A program made the position numbers and the translations under genes. Shown here piece by piece: positions 8,452 through 16,408 of a DNA stretch of 20,140 nt. The stretch is from CAWIVJ01 sp963839525 (GTDB taxonomy: Bacteria > Cyanobacteriota > Vampirovibrionia > Gastranaerophilales > Gastranaerophilaceae). The stretch is taken from contig CAWIVJ010000029.1 of the NCBI GenBank assembly GCA_963839525.1, positions 1-20,140 of the forward strand, in the 5' to 3' direction. Within the stretch, counting starts at the first letter, position 1, and each line of letters opens with the position of its first letter. A model generated the notes under the pieces. The model ran no database searches, was not told where the DNA came from, and worked only from the letters and a program-made list of their open reading frames with translations.

Positions 8452-9543
8452 TTACGGAATATATAATTCCGTTCTTAGCTCAATTTTTGTTCCTGGACTT
8501 GCTGAATTACCACCAGTTATAAATATCGTTCCATCATTTAATAATGTTGCTACATGCCCCCCTCGTTTAATTTTTAAATTGGGTCCTTTTATAAATTGTT
8601 TATTTATTGAATTAAAGATAAGACTTTCTTTTGTTTCAATAACATACCAATTTTCTTTTTTATATCCACCTGTAAACAATACATTCCCGTTTTTTAATAC
8701 GGTCATTGTGCTTGAAGGGCTTTTATCCGGTATTTTATCTAATAACACACTAAATTCTCTTTTATCCGGGTCAAAAACTTCAATGACTTCGCCATGTTTG
8801 CTTCCTGTTACTATTAAGACTCTACCATCATTGAGTGTAGCTGTTTGCAAAAAATATGCAGGATAATTCATATTTTTAATCTTTACAAATTTATTAATTT
8901 TAGGATCATATAATTCTGCAACATGCGGCTTACCTCCTATTACTAAAACACAGCCGTCTTTTAATAAAATAGCTCTGTGCTCTGTTCTTGGGTATAACAT
9001 TTTGGGACCAATTTCAAATTTATTTGTTTTTGGATTATATATTTCTACATTTTTCACAAAATAACTTTTTCCCTTTTGATAATCAAAAAAACTTCCACCC
9101 ACTATCAAAACCCGTCCGTCTTTTAATAATGTTGCAGTATGTTTTTCGCGTGCAAAATTTAAATCAGGACCTTTTTCAAAAAGATATGTTTTGGGATTAT
9201 AAAATTCAGTTTGCTTAAAAGGCTTGTTTTTGTTTCCACTACCACCAGCTATCAATACTTTTCCATCATTAAGTAATGTTGCTGAATAATGCAATTTCGA
9301 CTCTCGCATTTCTCCTACAGTATAAATTTTCCGTCTTGATGGTACAAAAAGTTCCCCCATTTTATAATTTCCAATCAATAAAACATTTCCATCATTAAGG
9401 AGAACACCATGGTGATCTTCCATTGGAATGCTCATATCCGGTCCCTTAACAAACACATTATGCTTGGGAATAGTTAAATATGTTCCAAAAGCAACTAAAA
9501 TAATAATTATGCTTATTAATAAAATTTTTGTACTCTTCTTCAT
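8452..9543 (-). CDS. Membrane-anchored kelch-like beta-propeller protein, second copy
   Basis: The protein has 363 residues from the ATG at 9543, chosen because GGAGG lies 5 nt upstream inside the shared leader. Its first 22 residues, including the signal anchor at 7-24, match the kelch protein at 6926 and are encoded by near-identical DNA. The outer part has diverged strongly but keeps seven kelch cores: DGNVLLIGN, DGKVLIAGG, DGRVLIVGG, DGCVLVIGG, DGRVLIVTG, NGNVLFTGG and DGTIFITGG. It lies 29 nt ahead of the broken lipase copy. A constant anchor on a diverged propeller fits a partner that follows changes in its own lipase. This gene is still intact although its lipase is broken, which an orphan immunity protein would predict; that reading is inference. 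Confidence 0.85.
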   Translation of the reverse strand: MKKSTKILLISIIIILVAFGTYLTIPKHNVFVKGPDMSIPMEDHHGVLLNDGNVLLIGNYKMGELFVPSRRKIYTVGEMRESKLHYSATLLNDGKVLIAGGSGNKNKPFKQTEFYNPKTYLFEKGPDLNFAREKHTATLLKDGRVLIVGGSFFDYQKGKSYFVKNVEIYNPKTNKFEIGPKMLYPRTEHRAILLKDGCVLVIGGKPHVAELYDPKINKFVKIKNMNYPAYFLQTATLNDGRVLIVTGSKHGEVIEVFDPDKREFSVLLDKIPDKSPSSTMTVLKNGNVLFTGGYKKENWYVIETKESLIFNSINKQFIKGPNLKIKRGGHVATLLNDGTIFITGGNSASPGTKIELRTELYIP

Positions 9544-9706
9544 AAAAACCTCCAGCATGCTTAACCCCAACTATTTTTGTTTAGCTTACCCCAAAAACAC
9601 CAAATGTAAATAACCCATCAAGGCAATTGACTATTTCGCAAACCCTCGCCTCAAGCGCATTTCAAAAATCCATAGTTGTTTAATTTTATAACCCCTCCGC
9701 CCATAA
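9476..9706 (-). repeat. Inter-module repeat, copy 2
   Basis: This copy is the same length as 6859-7089 with one visible mismatch. It links the 3' end of the RTX gene at 10856-9651 with the leader, ribosome site and anchor codons of the kelch gene at 9543. Confidence 0.85.
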
Positions 9707-10856
9707 TAACGTCGTTATCCTCTCCGCCATCGAGGTAGTCGTTTGCAGTTCCGCCGGTAATGTAGTCGTTGCCTTCGTCTCCCGTCGAGGTTATTTTTTC
9801 CGTCGCCGTAGAGGGTGTTGCTGAGTTTCCGTAGATTGTGTCGTTGCCGGAGCCTCCGTAGATTAGGTCGTTGTTGTTTCCGCCGTGGATTTCGTCTGCT
9901 CCGTGACCGCCGTAGATTGTGTCGTTGCCGGAGCCGGCGGTGATATTGTCATTTAAAGCTCCGCCATATAAAGTATCGTTACCTGAGCCACTTATTAATT
10001 CTGTTCCCACAGAATCTTTTGCGTACATTTCTACATTGTTATCGCCTGTATATTCTGTCGGAAAAAGTAAATTTTCGCCTTCTTTTAGTAAAATATATAT
10101 ACTATCAATTGTTTCCAGATTTTTGCCATATGTTTCATCAATATATCTTTCATCACCATTAAACCAATTATTTGCATCTTCCAGAATATCTCTAACCCAG
10201 TACCATTTATTAACTATTGTTGCATTACCATTATTTATTAAAAATCCTCTATCAACCATTTCATTGTATATTTCATTTACCGAAACCAATTCATATTGTC
10301 CAGATGCATTGTTTACGTAAATGTGCTGAATTCTTTCTTTTTCCAAAATCCCGCTTGAGGCAATATATCTTTTGATATCATCTACTGCATTAGTTGAATC
10401 AATATTAATTACTAAATTATCAGTGTTATATTGTTCCCCATATTTATCTTCATATTCTTCTATTATAAGAGTTTCTTTATATTCAGCAGAAGCATTAACT
10501 TGTGCAATTGTTGCAATATATTGCAATATGGTTGTTTCAGGATATACGAGAATTTTAGGCAATGCTGAAAGAAGGTTTACAGGCAGTCCTGTTGCGATAT
10601 CGAAACATTCTAATTTCATCTGGTTAGTATCCATTTTAGTAAAATTAAATTTATACAGTTTATATTGGCATTGAATTATTGCACCTATTTCTGCAGGAAC
10701 CAGAGGACTCAACCAGGTTACAAGTAAATCCATAAATGTAGAATCATATTTTTCGATTATGCTTACGTCGCAAGGGACTGAAGAATAATTATTGTCATCA
10801 CCTTGATTAAGTTCATCTGTAATAATAGTACTGTTGTTATCCGTAATATTGATCAT
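9651..10856 (-). CDS. RTX-tailed protein with unknown N-terminal domain (type B effector)
   Basis: The protein has 401 residues. The ATG is preceded by AAAAGGAGGCTAAAA, a strong ribosome site, 18 nt after the partner gene at 12023-10875. Residues 1-280 are an unrecognised, non-repetitive domain with no obvious signal peptide. It is similar in layout to the N-terminus of the protein starting at 2656. From about residue 285 onward there are RTX nonapeptides (GSGNDTLYGG, GSGNDTIYGG). The C-terminus is the short GVIKLNNYGFLKCA tail instead of the long end domain, so its export signal may be altered. Inside the RTX block, TATEKITSTG replaces the usual TGDGKNNLDG because of two compensating single-base indels near 9779-9812. 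Function is unknown; a secreted effector is the best guess. Confidence 0.8.
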   Translation of the reverse strand: MINITDNNSTIITDELNQGDDNNYSSVPCDVSIIEKYDSTFMDLLVTWLSPLVPAEIGAIIQCQYKLYKFNFTKMDTNQMKLECFDIATGLPVNLLSALPKILVYPETTILQYIATIAQVNASAEYKETLIIEEYEDKYGEQYNTDNLVINIDSTNAVDDIKRYIASSGILEKERIQHIYVNNASGQYELVSVNEIYNEMVDRGFLINNGNATIVNKWYWVRDILEDANNWFNGDERYIDETYGKNLETIDSIYILLKEGENLLFPTEYTGDNNVEMYAKDSVGTELISGSGNDTLYGGALNDNITAGSGNDTIYGGHGADEIHGGNNNDLIYGGSGNDTIYGNSATPSTATEKITSTGDEGNDYITGGTANDYLDGGEDNDVIMGGGVIKLNNYGFLKCA

Positions 10857-10874
10857 TTTTAGCCTCCTTTTTTA

Positions 10875-12023
10875 TTAATTCTTATCAAATATCTTTTTTA
10901 CTCTTTTAAGTTCGTCGTATCGTTTTTCCTTTTCTAGACGACTATAGGCACTATTCTCTATGCTTCCCCAAGTACAAGTAGGTTTTCTTTTCCTAATATC
11001 CTTTATAACGTATTCAGAATAATTTTTAAAACTTGGACAATCATGAAATCTACAAGCAACAATAGGTATTACAGTGGATGAATTTAAACTCATTCTAGCC
11101 CTTATACCATAGGAAAGTTTTTTCCCGTTCTTCTCATAAGAATCCCTCATCAATTTTTGATTATCAGAATAAAGTTTAAGGTAAAAATCACCGCAAGTGA
11201 GTTTGTTGTTATAAAATCTTGACATCATAATATTTTTACTCACTTCATGAGCTAAAAACCACTCCCAAATTCTTCTGTCGATATCGTTGTAAAAATAATC
11301 ATATGAAGCCTTTTCATATTTTCTTGAATATTCCAACAAACTAAGGTATGTTTGATAAATCTTATCATATTTTTCAACTTCTTTGTCACTTACCCAGTGG
11401 ATTAGAGGCTTACCCGAACCAGTTCTTTTTTTAGAAATTGCAGAAGGTTCTTGAACCAACAAATTATTCATCGAAACATACAACCTGGATAGCTGGACAA
11501 ACATATCTAGTTTGAACTTTGCGAAATTTTTATCTGTTATTTTGGCATTTGCAATAGGCTGAATATGGCTATATAATTCATTATCCCAGTCATGGAAGCG
11601 ATTAACCTTTGAATATACAAATTTTGGAATAGCATAGTCTTTTTTAAGTTGATAAGCAACAAAATTATCTTCAACTAATTCTCGATATTCAACATATCGT
11701 ATTTTATACCACCAAATTTCTTTTTCACCCTCGTTTTTAGGGAATTTTGAAAGCCCTGTATAATAAAGTTTATCTCTTATGGCATAAAAAGGTTTTGTAA
11801 TAGGATGTTCCCAGTGCGTCATATGGGATAATGGGAAAATGTAAAGATTATTAATTTTTTCAGCAGAAAGCATATAAGCTCTTGCTGAAGCAAAAGGTTT
11901 GTTTTTAGTGCTTTTAACTACTCCATAGAAAACAATAAAATTAAAGATAAAAAATATTGTTAAAGCTACAATTAGTATAACTAAAATATTCTTTATCCTT
12001 TTATTTAAAAATATCTTCTTCAT
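10875..12023 (-). CDS. Signal-anchored protein of unknown family, type B partner
   Basis: The protein has 382 residues from the ATG at 12023. GGAGGG sits 4 nt before this codon, and the longer TTG reading from 12050 would run through that site. One membrane helix spans about residues 12-36, and the remainder should be outside the cytoplasmic membrane. It is paralogous to the protein at 3888-2653 across most of its length, with a shared SKFPKNEGEKEIWW region and several conserved Trp, Tyr and Cys positions. I recognise no named domain. It lies 18 nt ahead of an RTX effector, as its paralogue does, so the pair is probably co-transcribed. Immunity, anchoring or maturation of the effector are all possible and the sequence does not decide between them. 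Confidence 0.82.
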   Translation of the reverse strand: MKKIFLNKRIKNILVILIVALTIFFIFNFIVFYGVVKSTKNKPFASARAYMLSAEKINNLYIFPLSHMTHWEHPITKPFYAIRDKLYYTGLSKFPKNEGEKEIWWYKIRYVEYRELVEDNFVAYQLKKDYAIPKFVYSKVNRFHDWDNELYSHIQPIANAKITDKNFAKFKLDMFVQLSRLYVSMNNLLVQEPSAISKKRTGSGKPLIHWVSDKEVEKYDKIYQTYLSLLEYSRKYEKASYDYFYNDIDRRIWEWFLAHEVSKNIMMSRFYNNKLTCGDFYLKLYSDNQKLMRDSYEKNGKKLSYGIRARMSLNSSTVIPIVACRFHDCPSFKNYSEYVIKDIRKRKPTCTWGSIENSAYSRLEKEKRYDELKRVKKIFDKN

Positions 12024-12357
12024 AAAACCCTCCAGCATGCTTAACCCCAACTATTTTTGTTTAGCTTACCCCAAAAACACCAAATGTAAATAACCCACTC
12101 GGGCAATAGATTATTTCGCAAACCCTCGCCTCAAGCGCATTTCAAAAATCCATAGTTGTTTAATTTTATAACCCCTCCGCCCATAAGAACGTCGTTTCCG
12201 TCTCCGCCGTCGAGAACGTCGTTATCCTCTCCGCCATTGATGAAGTCGTTGGAATTTCCGCCGGTAATGTAGTCGTTGCCTTCATCTCCGTCGAGGTTAT
12301 TTTTTCCGTCGCCTGTTGAGGGTGTTGATGAGTTTCCGTAGATTGTGTCGTTGCCGG
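12014..12357 (-). repeat. Inter-module repeat, copy 3, extending into RTX DNA
   Basis: This block matches 6917-7260 at offset 5097. Visible differences are confined to the degenerate hairpin (about 12102-12113). It includes the leader, ribosome site and ATG of the partner gene at 12023, the GFLKCA stop, and about 225 bp of RTX-coding sequence. Confidence 0.8.
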
Positions 12358-12463
12358 TTCCGCCGTTGAGGGTGTTGGCTCCTGTTCCGCCGTCAATGAA
12401 GTCATCGCTTGAGCCGATTAGGGTGTTAAATTCCTTTTTCAGCAATAGATTAAGTCTATTGTT
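12131..12463 (-). pseudogene. RTX tail left in frame behind the Thr/Pro-rich protein
   Basis: About 110 codons of RTX sequence (SSDDFIDGGTGANTLNGG, then the standard block, then GVIKLNNYGFLKCA and TGA). No ribosome site or convincing start codon is visible; the only candidates are TTG and CTG near 12445. The frame is the same as that of the gene at 13297-12464. Only the TAA at 12466-12464 separates them, with no stop in between (NNRLNLLLKKEFNTL follows the TAA). It is best read as the original C-terminal tail of that gene cut off by a nonsense change, or as the scar of a recombined effector. Read-through is possible but unsupported. Confidence 0.6.
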
Positions 12464-13297
12464 TTAGTTTAAAACTATATCAATAATTGGGTAAACATCA
12501 CCAGCAGATGTAACTGCGATTAAAGATGACTCAGTATCAGAAGATATAGTCGCCAGTAATTCTTTTATCGAACCATCTGGATTTAAAGAGTATTTTTCTA
12601 CTCCGCTTGCATCTGCATTTGGAATATATTTGACTTTCTTGCCAGGAAGCCAAGCAGTTGTTCCTGAAGGCGGGTTACCATCAGATGTTTTATATTCCTT
12701 AACTACAATACCATCACCTGAAGGATTTGTAATTTTATAACGTACATAACTCATAGTTCCCATTCCTTGATTAACAGATGTTCCATCATAAATTTGCTCA
12801 TTGATTAAAGATTCACTTGTATTTAAAGCTAATGTGTTAACAGTATCCTCATTTCCGTCATAATAACTAATGTTGGTAATTTCGTTTGATGGGAGATTAA
12901 GACCGAGTATTGTTCCTATATTCGACATTCCTGTTTGAACTGAAGGTTGGGTTACAGTTGGAATTGGGGTTTGGGTTGCTGTCGGAGCGACTGTAGGCGT
13001 AGCTGTTGTTGCTGTAGTTGTTTGTGTTGGTTCCGGAGTTTTTGTCGGTACAAAAGTTTCTATCGGTGTCGGTGTTGGTATCGGTTCGGAATCGATTGGT
13101 TTACAATTAACCAGTGCCAATATTCCCAAAAACATTGAAGCTAATATTACAAGAACAGGAACACTCACTTTTTTAGCTTGCGTAGTACTTGTCGAAAGAC
13201 CTGCAAATGCGGTATCTCCCAAACTATTTTCATTTCTTTTTGGTACTAAACCTACTACTCTGTTTGGATTGAATGAACTAACTGAATTTACTAACAT
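12464..13297 (-). CDS. Single-helix membrane protein with Thr/Pro-rich stalk, head of the array
   Basis: The protein has 277 residues, with an ATG preceded by AGGAG 7 nt upstream. Residues 1-43 form a polar N-terminal tail (FNPNRVVGLVPKR). Residues 44-64 are one membrane helix ending near Cys65. Residues 72-118 are a stalk made almost only of Thr, Pro, Ala and Val. Residues 120-277 are an unrecognised globular domain with the features of a beta-rich extracellular fold. The Cys is not preceded by a good lipobox, so a lipoprotein is doubtful. It is the first gene of the minus-strand array and probably has its own promoter near 13342. An RTX tail continues in frame after its TAA stop. Function is unknown. 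Confidence 0.75.
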   Translation of the reverse strand: MLVNSVSSFNPNRVVGLVPKRNENSLGDTAFAGLSTSTTQAKKVSVPVLVILASMFLGILALVNCKPIDSEPIPTPTPIETFVPTKTPEPTQTTTATTATPTVAPTATQTPIPTVTQPSVQTGMSNIGTILGLNLPSNEITNISYYDGNEDTVNTLALNTSESLINEQIYDGTSVNQGMGTMSYVRYKITNPSGDGIVVKEYKTSDGNPPSGTTAWLPGKKVKYIPNADASGVEKYSLNPDGSIKELLATISSDTESSLIAVTSAGDVYPIIDIVLN

Positions 13298-13684
13298 ACT
13301 TCGACTCCTATTCTATAAATATTTCGATTTTAATAATTAAAATTATAATAACGCTAAAAATAGAATTTGCTAGTTATAGAATTTTTTTTACATAAATTTA
13401 CATAAAAATTCTCAGTACAACAAGTCAGCATCCTTATTGTCATCCCGCAACATAAGAAAAAGTAAACTTGCATTAATCGAAAATATGCAGGATTTGTTTA
13501 TTAATTTTCTGCTGACCTGTTACCCCTCAGTAATTACCTTGAATTATCATTAAATTTTTTCTTTTCATCTTCAAATTTCTTGTGACTAAATGTTACATTT
13601 TTCTTCAAATTTTACAGGAACTAGCAAAAAATATTATATTCATTTTTAATCTAATAGGATAATAAATAAAAATAGGTAATATAA
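13298..13684. promoter_or_regulatory. Divergent intergenic region between the array and the AAA+ gene
   Basis: These 387 AT-rich bases hold no ORF of note. On the minus strand a TATAAT (13347-13342) lies about 45 nt before the start of the Thr/Pro-rich protein and could be its -10 box, with no good -35. TTTACATAAA-like units are repeated in tandem near 13387-13406. On the plus strand only weak AT-rich boxes precede the ATG at 13685. No terminator or RNA gene is evident. Confidence 0.4.
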
Positions 13685-14851
13685 ATGGTAGATGGAATAA
13701 GCATAAATACCCCTCAATCAGGTTTTTCTGAACTTACGAAAAGGCCTGCCAAAAATTATTCTCAACAAAATATTTCCGCACAACCTAAAAATGATATTAT
13801 TACTTTTAAAAAATCCAACAAATCTAATCAACCCATAAACAAATTACAAGTAGCGTCTTTAATAGCAGGAACTTTAGCTTCTTCATTGCTTATAGCTTAT
13901 TTTACAAAAAATTTGTCTGCTTTTGGCAAAAACAGAGAATTACTGAAAGAAATTAAAAAAGCAGCTATTCCTGACAATGTAAGAAAAAAATTATTGATTG
14001 AGTATAACAAGCTTAAGCAATCAGTTGTAGATACAGAGGGCGTACAAAATTATATAAAAAATGTTTTAAGATTAAACTGGGAAAAACCATCACAAAAACC
14101 TATAGATATAGATAAAGCAAGAAAAATTTTAGATGAAGAACTTATAGGGCTTGATGGGGCAAAAAATGAAATAATAGCCTTTTGTAAAATGCAAAACTAT
14201 ATTTTGAAACATAATATTCAGGTAAAAGAACCTCTTATTTTATGCTTGGACGGACCTCCGGGCGTCGGAAAAACTTCGATTGCCGGAGCTACTGCAAAAG
14301 CAATGAATTTGCCGTTTGAGAGAATAAGCTTAGGCGGAGTAAATAACAAACAATTTGTAAAAGGTGCTGAAAGAATATTTAAAAGTGCGGAACCGGGTAA
14401 AATAATAAAATCCCTACAAAATGCAAAAACGGGTAATCCTGTAATCTTACTTGATGAAATAGATAAAATGGGGCGCAGTATAGAACACGGGGATCCTGCT
14501 GCGGCACTTCTTGATGCGCTTGAGCCTAAACAATGCAAGAATTTTACTGATGAAAATATTGAATTACCTTATGATCTTTCAAATGTAACATTTATAATAA
14601 CATCTAATGATTTAAGCAATATACCAAAAGTTTTAAAAGACCGGTTAGAGGTAATCCACATTCCTGCTTATGGCGTAAAGGAAAAAACAAATATTTGTAA
14701 ATCCACAATACAAAAAATGATGAATAATTTTAAAATGACGAACTCACAAGTAGAATTTTCTCAAGATGGTATAAATGAGATTGTAGCTCAGACAAAAGAC
14801 CAAGGTGCAAGAAAGACAATTGAAAATTTAGAAGCGTATTTAAATACATAA
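13685..14851 (+). CDS. Membrane-anchored Lon-type AAA+ ATPase without protease domain
   Basis: The protein has 388 residues. Residues 1-53 are a polar tail, 54-73 a membrane helix, and 76-135 a charged, probably helical linker. Residues 140-385 are an AAA+ module of the Lon family. ARKILDEELIGLDGAKNEI matches the start of the Lon ATPase. Walker A is GPPGVGKT at 190-197 and SLGGV lies at 215-219. Walker B is ILLDEID at 254-260, GDPAAALLDALEP follows at 269-281, and the arginine finger is in LKDRLEVI near Arg320. A sensor-2-like GARKTIENLE lies at 374-383. The polypeptide ends there. Both the Lon N-terminal substrate domain and the Ser-Lys protease domain are absent. The central pore loop (usually HRRTYIGA) reads AERIFKSA, so threading may be altered. 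It is likely an ATP-driven remodelling factor at the membrane; its partner is unknown. Confidence 0.88.
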   Translation: MVDGISINTPQSGFSELTKRPAKNYSQQNISAQPKNDIITFKKSNKSNQPINKLQVASLIAGTLASSLLIAYFTKNLSAFGKNRELLKEIKKAAIPDNVRKKLLIEYNKLKQSVVDTEGVQNYIKNVLRLNWEKPSQKPIDIDKARKILDEELIGLDGAKNEIIAFCKMQNYILKHNIQVKEPLILCLDGPPGVGKTSIAGATAKAMNLPFERISLGGVNNKQFVKGAERIFKSAEPGKIIKSLQNAKTGNPVILLDEIDKMGRSIEHGDPAAALLDALEPKQCKNFTDENIELPYDLSNVTFIITSNDLSNIPKVLKDRLEVIHIPAYGVKEKTNICKSTIQKMMNNFKMTNSQVEFSQDGINEIVAQTKDQGARKTIENLEAYLNT

Positions 14852-14938
14852 TCCAAGAACTTGACACAACCAAAAAGAATTAAAAAATTATCATCAATAA
14901 AGAGCAGTAGCAGAAGCTTTGAAAAATAAACAAGGGAG

Positions 14939-16170
14939 CTAGGGTTTAAGAATATTATATAGAGGAGATTTATTATATTTTTTCAAGACCAACCAATCAA
15001 GTGCATAAATTTGCTTTATTCCCTTATGTGAAGTCGGCGGTTCAACATCCAATGTCAATAAATACTTGGGATTATGGTCTTTGATACTGTCCAGCGGCTT
15101 CAATTCTCTTTCCAAATTTTCAGGGTGCATAACAGTTTGAGCAATTTGATAATATTCAACATCGCCATTTTTCACGGCGACAAAATCCACTTCCAAAGTT
15201 CCGACTTTTCCTACATAAACTTCATATCCGCGTCTTAAAAGTTCTAAATAAACTACATTTTCTAAAATTCTTCCCATATCAACTTTTTTGCTGCCAAGTA
15301 AAAAATATCTTAACCCAATATCGACAAGGTAATATTTTTCGTTTGTCTGTAAATATTGTTTTCCTTTAACATCATATCGACTGACTTTGTATAAAATAAA
15401 TGAATCTGTTAAAGCTGAAAATAATTTTCTACCGTATGATTGGAAATTTTTCTTTTCCGCTGAAGTCAAAGCATCACTTATTTTTTTAATCCAAGAATAT
15501 TTCCTATATTATCAAACATATACCTGACAACACTTTGCAAAATATTTACATCAGAAATGTTTTTGCGTGCAACAACATCTTTTAAGATTACAGTATTGTA
15601 AATTTCATCTAAATACGTTCTAATTTGATTTTCATCATCCAACTCCAAGGTGTAGGGGAAAGAGCTTTTTCAGAGATAACCTCTGTACTTTGCAGGCAAA
15701 TCTGTCTTTTCAGAGAGTGCGGATAAATATTCTTTAAAAGATAGCGGCATCATTTCAATTTCGACATATCTTCCGGATAAAAGCGTTGCAAGCTCTCCTG
15801 ATAAAAAATATGCATTTGAACCTGTTAAATGATAAATCAACATTTTCTTTAATGTACAACCCGTCAACTGCTTTTTGATAGTCAGAAACGTTTTGAATTT
15901 CGTCTAAAAATACATAATTTTTTTTATTTGGGATTAAATGTTTTTCAATATATTTATAAAGAGCTTTATACTCTTTTAAATCTTCATAATCAGGATTTTC
16001 AAACTTAATTGAAATGATTTGGTTTTTATTAACGCCATTTGTAATAAATAATCTTGAAAGATTTTAGCAGAGTTGATTTCCCGCACTCTCTTTGATGCCT
16101 GTAACAACTTTTATTAATTTCTTATCCTTAAAACTTTTGAGTTTTCTAGATATATATTTCGTTCAATCAT
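14939..16170 (-). pseudogene. AAA_14/DUF4143 family ATPase, decayed
   Basis: The intact family comprises about 400-residue ATPases with an N-terminal AAA_14 domain and a C-terminal DUF4143 domain, often found as mobile accessory genes. Pieces in order are the start MIERNIYLE at 16170, a Walker A region garbled to ITGIKESAGNQL-like sequence near 16090, and Walker B NYVFLDEIQ near 15915. LTGSNAYFLSGELATLLSGR follows near 15835-15775, then PYTLELDDENQIRTYLDEIYN, and the DUF4143 part (YYLVDIGLRYFLLG, TLEVDFVAVKNGDVEYYQIA) to 14939. Visible damage includes frameshifts near 16125, near 16090 and near 15850, an in-frame TGA at 15670-15672, and loss of one A in a run at 15481-15487. The ribosome site and promoter are still good. 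Confidence 0.85.
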
Positions 16171-16408
16171 ATTAACCTCTTTAGCTATTATGATTATAAC
16201 TTGCTTTTATAAAAAGTCAATACTTTTGCAAGTATACTTCCAAAACATTTTTAAAAACAAAAACTTTTGGAAGCGCACATACATTCTATCTATATGTATC
16301 GCTTAGATTAATGTTTATTATTATTAAAGTTTAAAGGTCACAAGTTTGAAAATTGTAATAAAACGATTAGCAATATTTATTTAAAGTATTTTTGAGTATA
16401 ATTTACTC
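16171..16408. other. Intergenic region between two pseudogenes
   Basis: AT-rich sequence. It holds the minus-strand promoter at 16193-16220 and, at its right end, a plus-strand TATAAT (16397-16402) only 7 nt before the ATG at 16409. That is too close for an ordinary leader unless the transcript is leaderless. Nothing else is evident. Confidence 0.4.
16193..16220 (-). promoter_or_regulatory. Promoter of the decayed AAA_14 gene
   Basis: On the minus strand TTGACT (16220-16215) is followed after 16 nt by TATAAT (16198-16193), about 23 nt ahead of the start at 16170. An AGAGGT ribosome site lies between. Both boxes are near consensus. Confidence 0.65.

Noticed and set aside
14218..14538. 106-codon minus-strand frame opposite the Lon-like gene
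   Set aside because: It is a shadow of the conserved AAA+ core, with no ribosome site.
15670..15672. TGA read as an amino acid (recoded genetic code)
   Set aside because: Several intact genes here end in TGA, and this TGA lies in a gene with other clear lesions.
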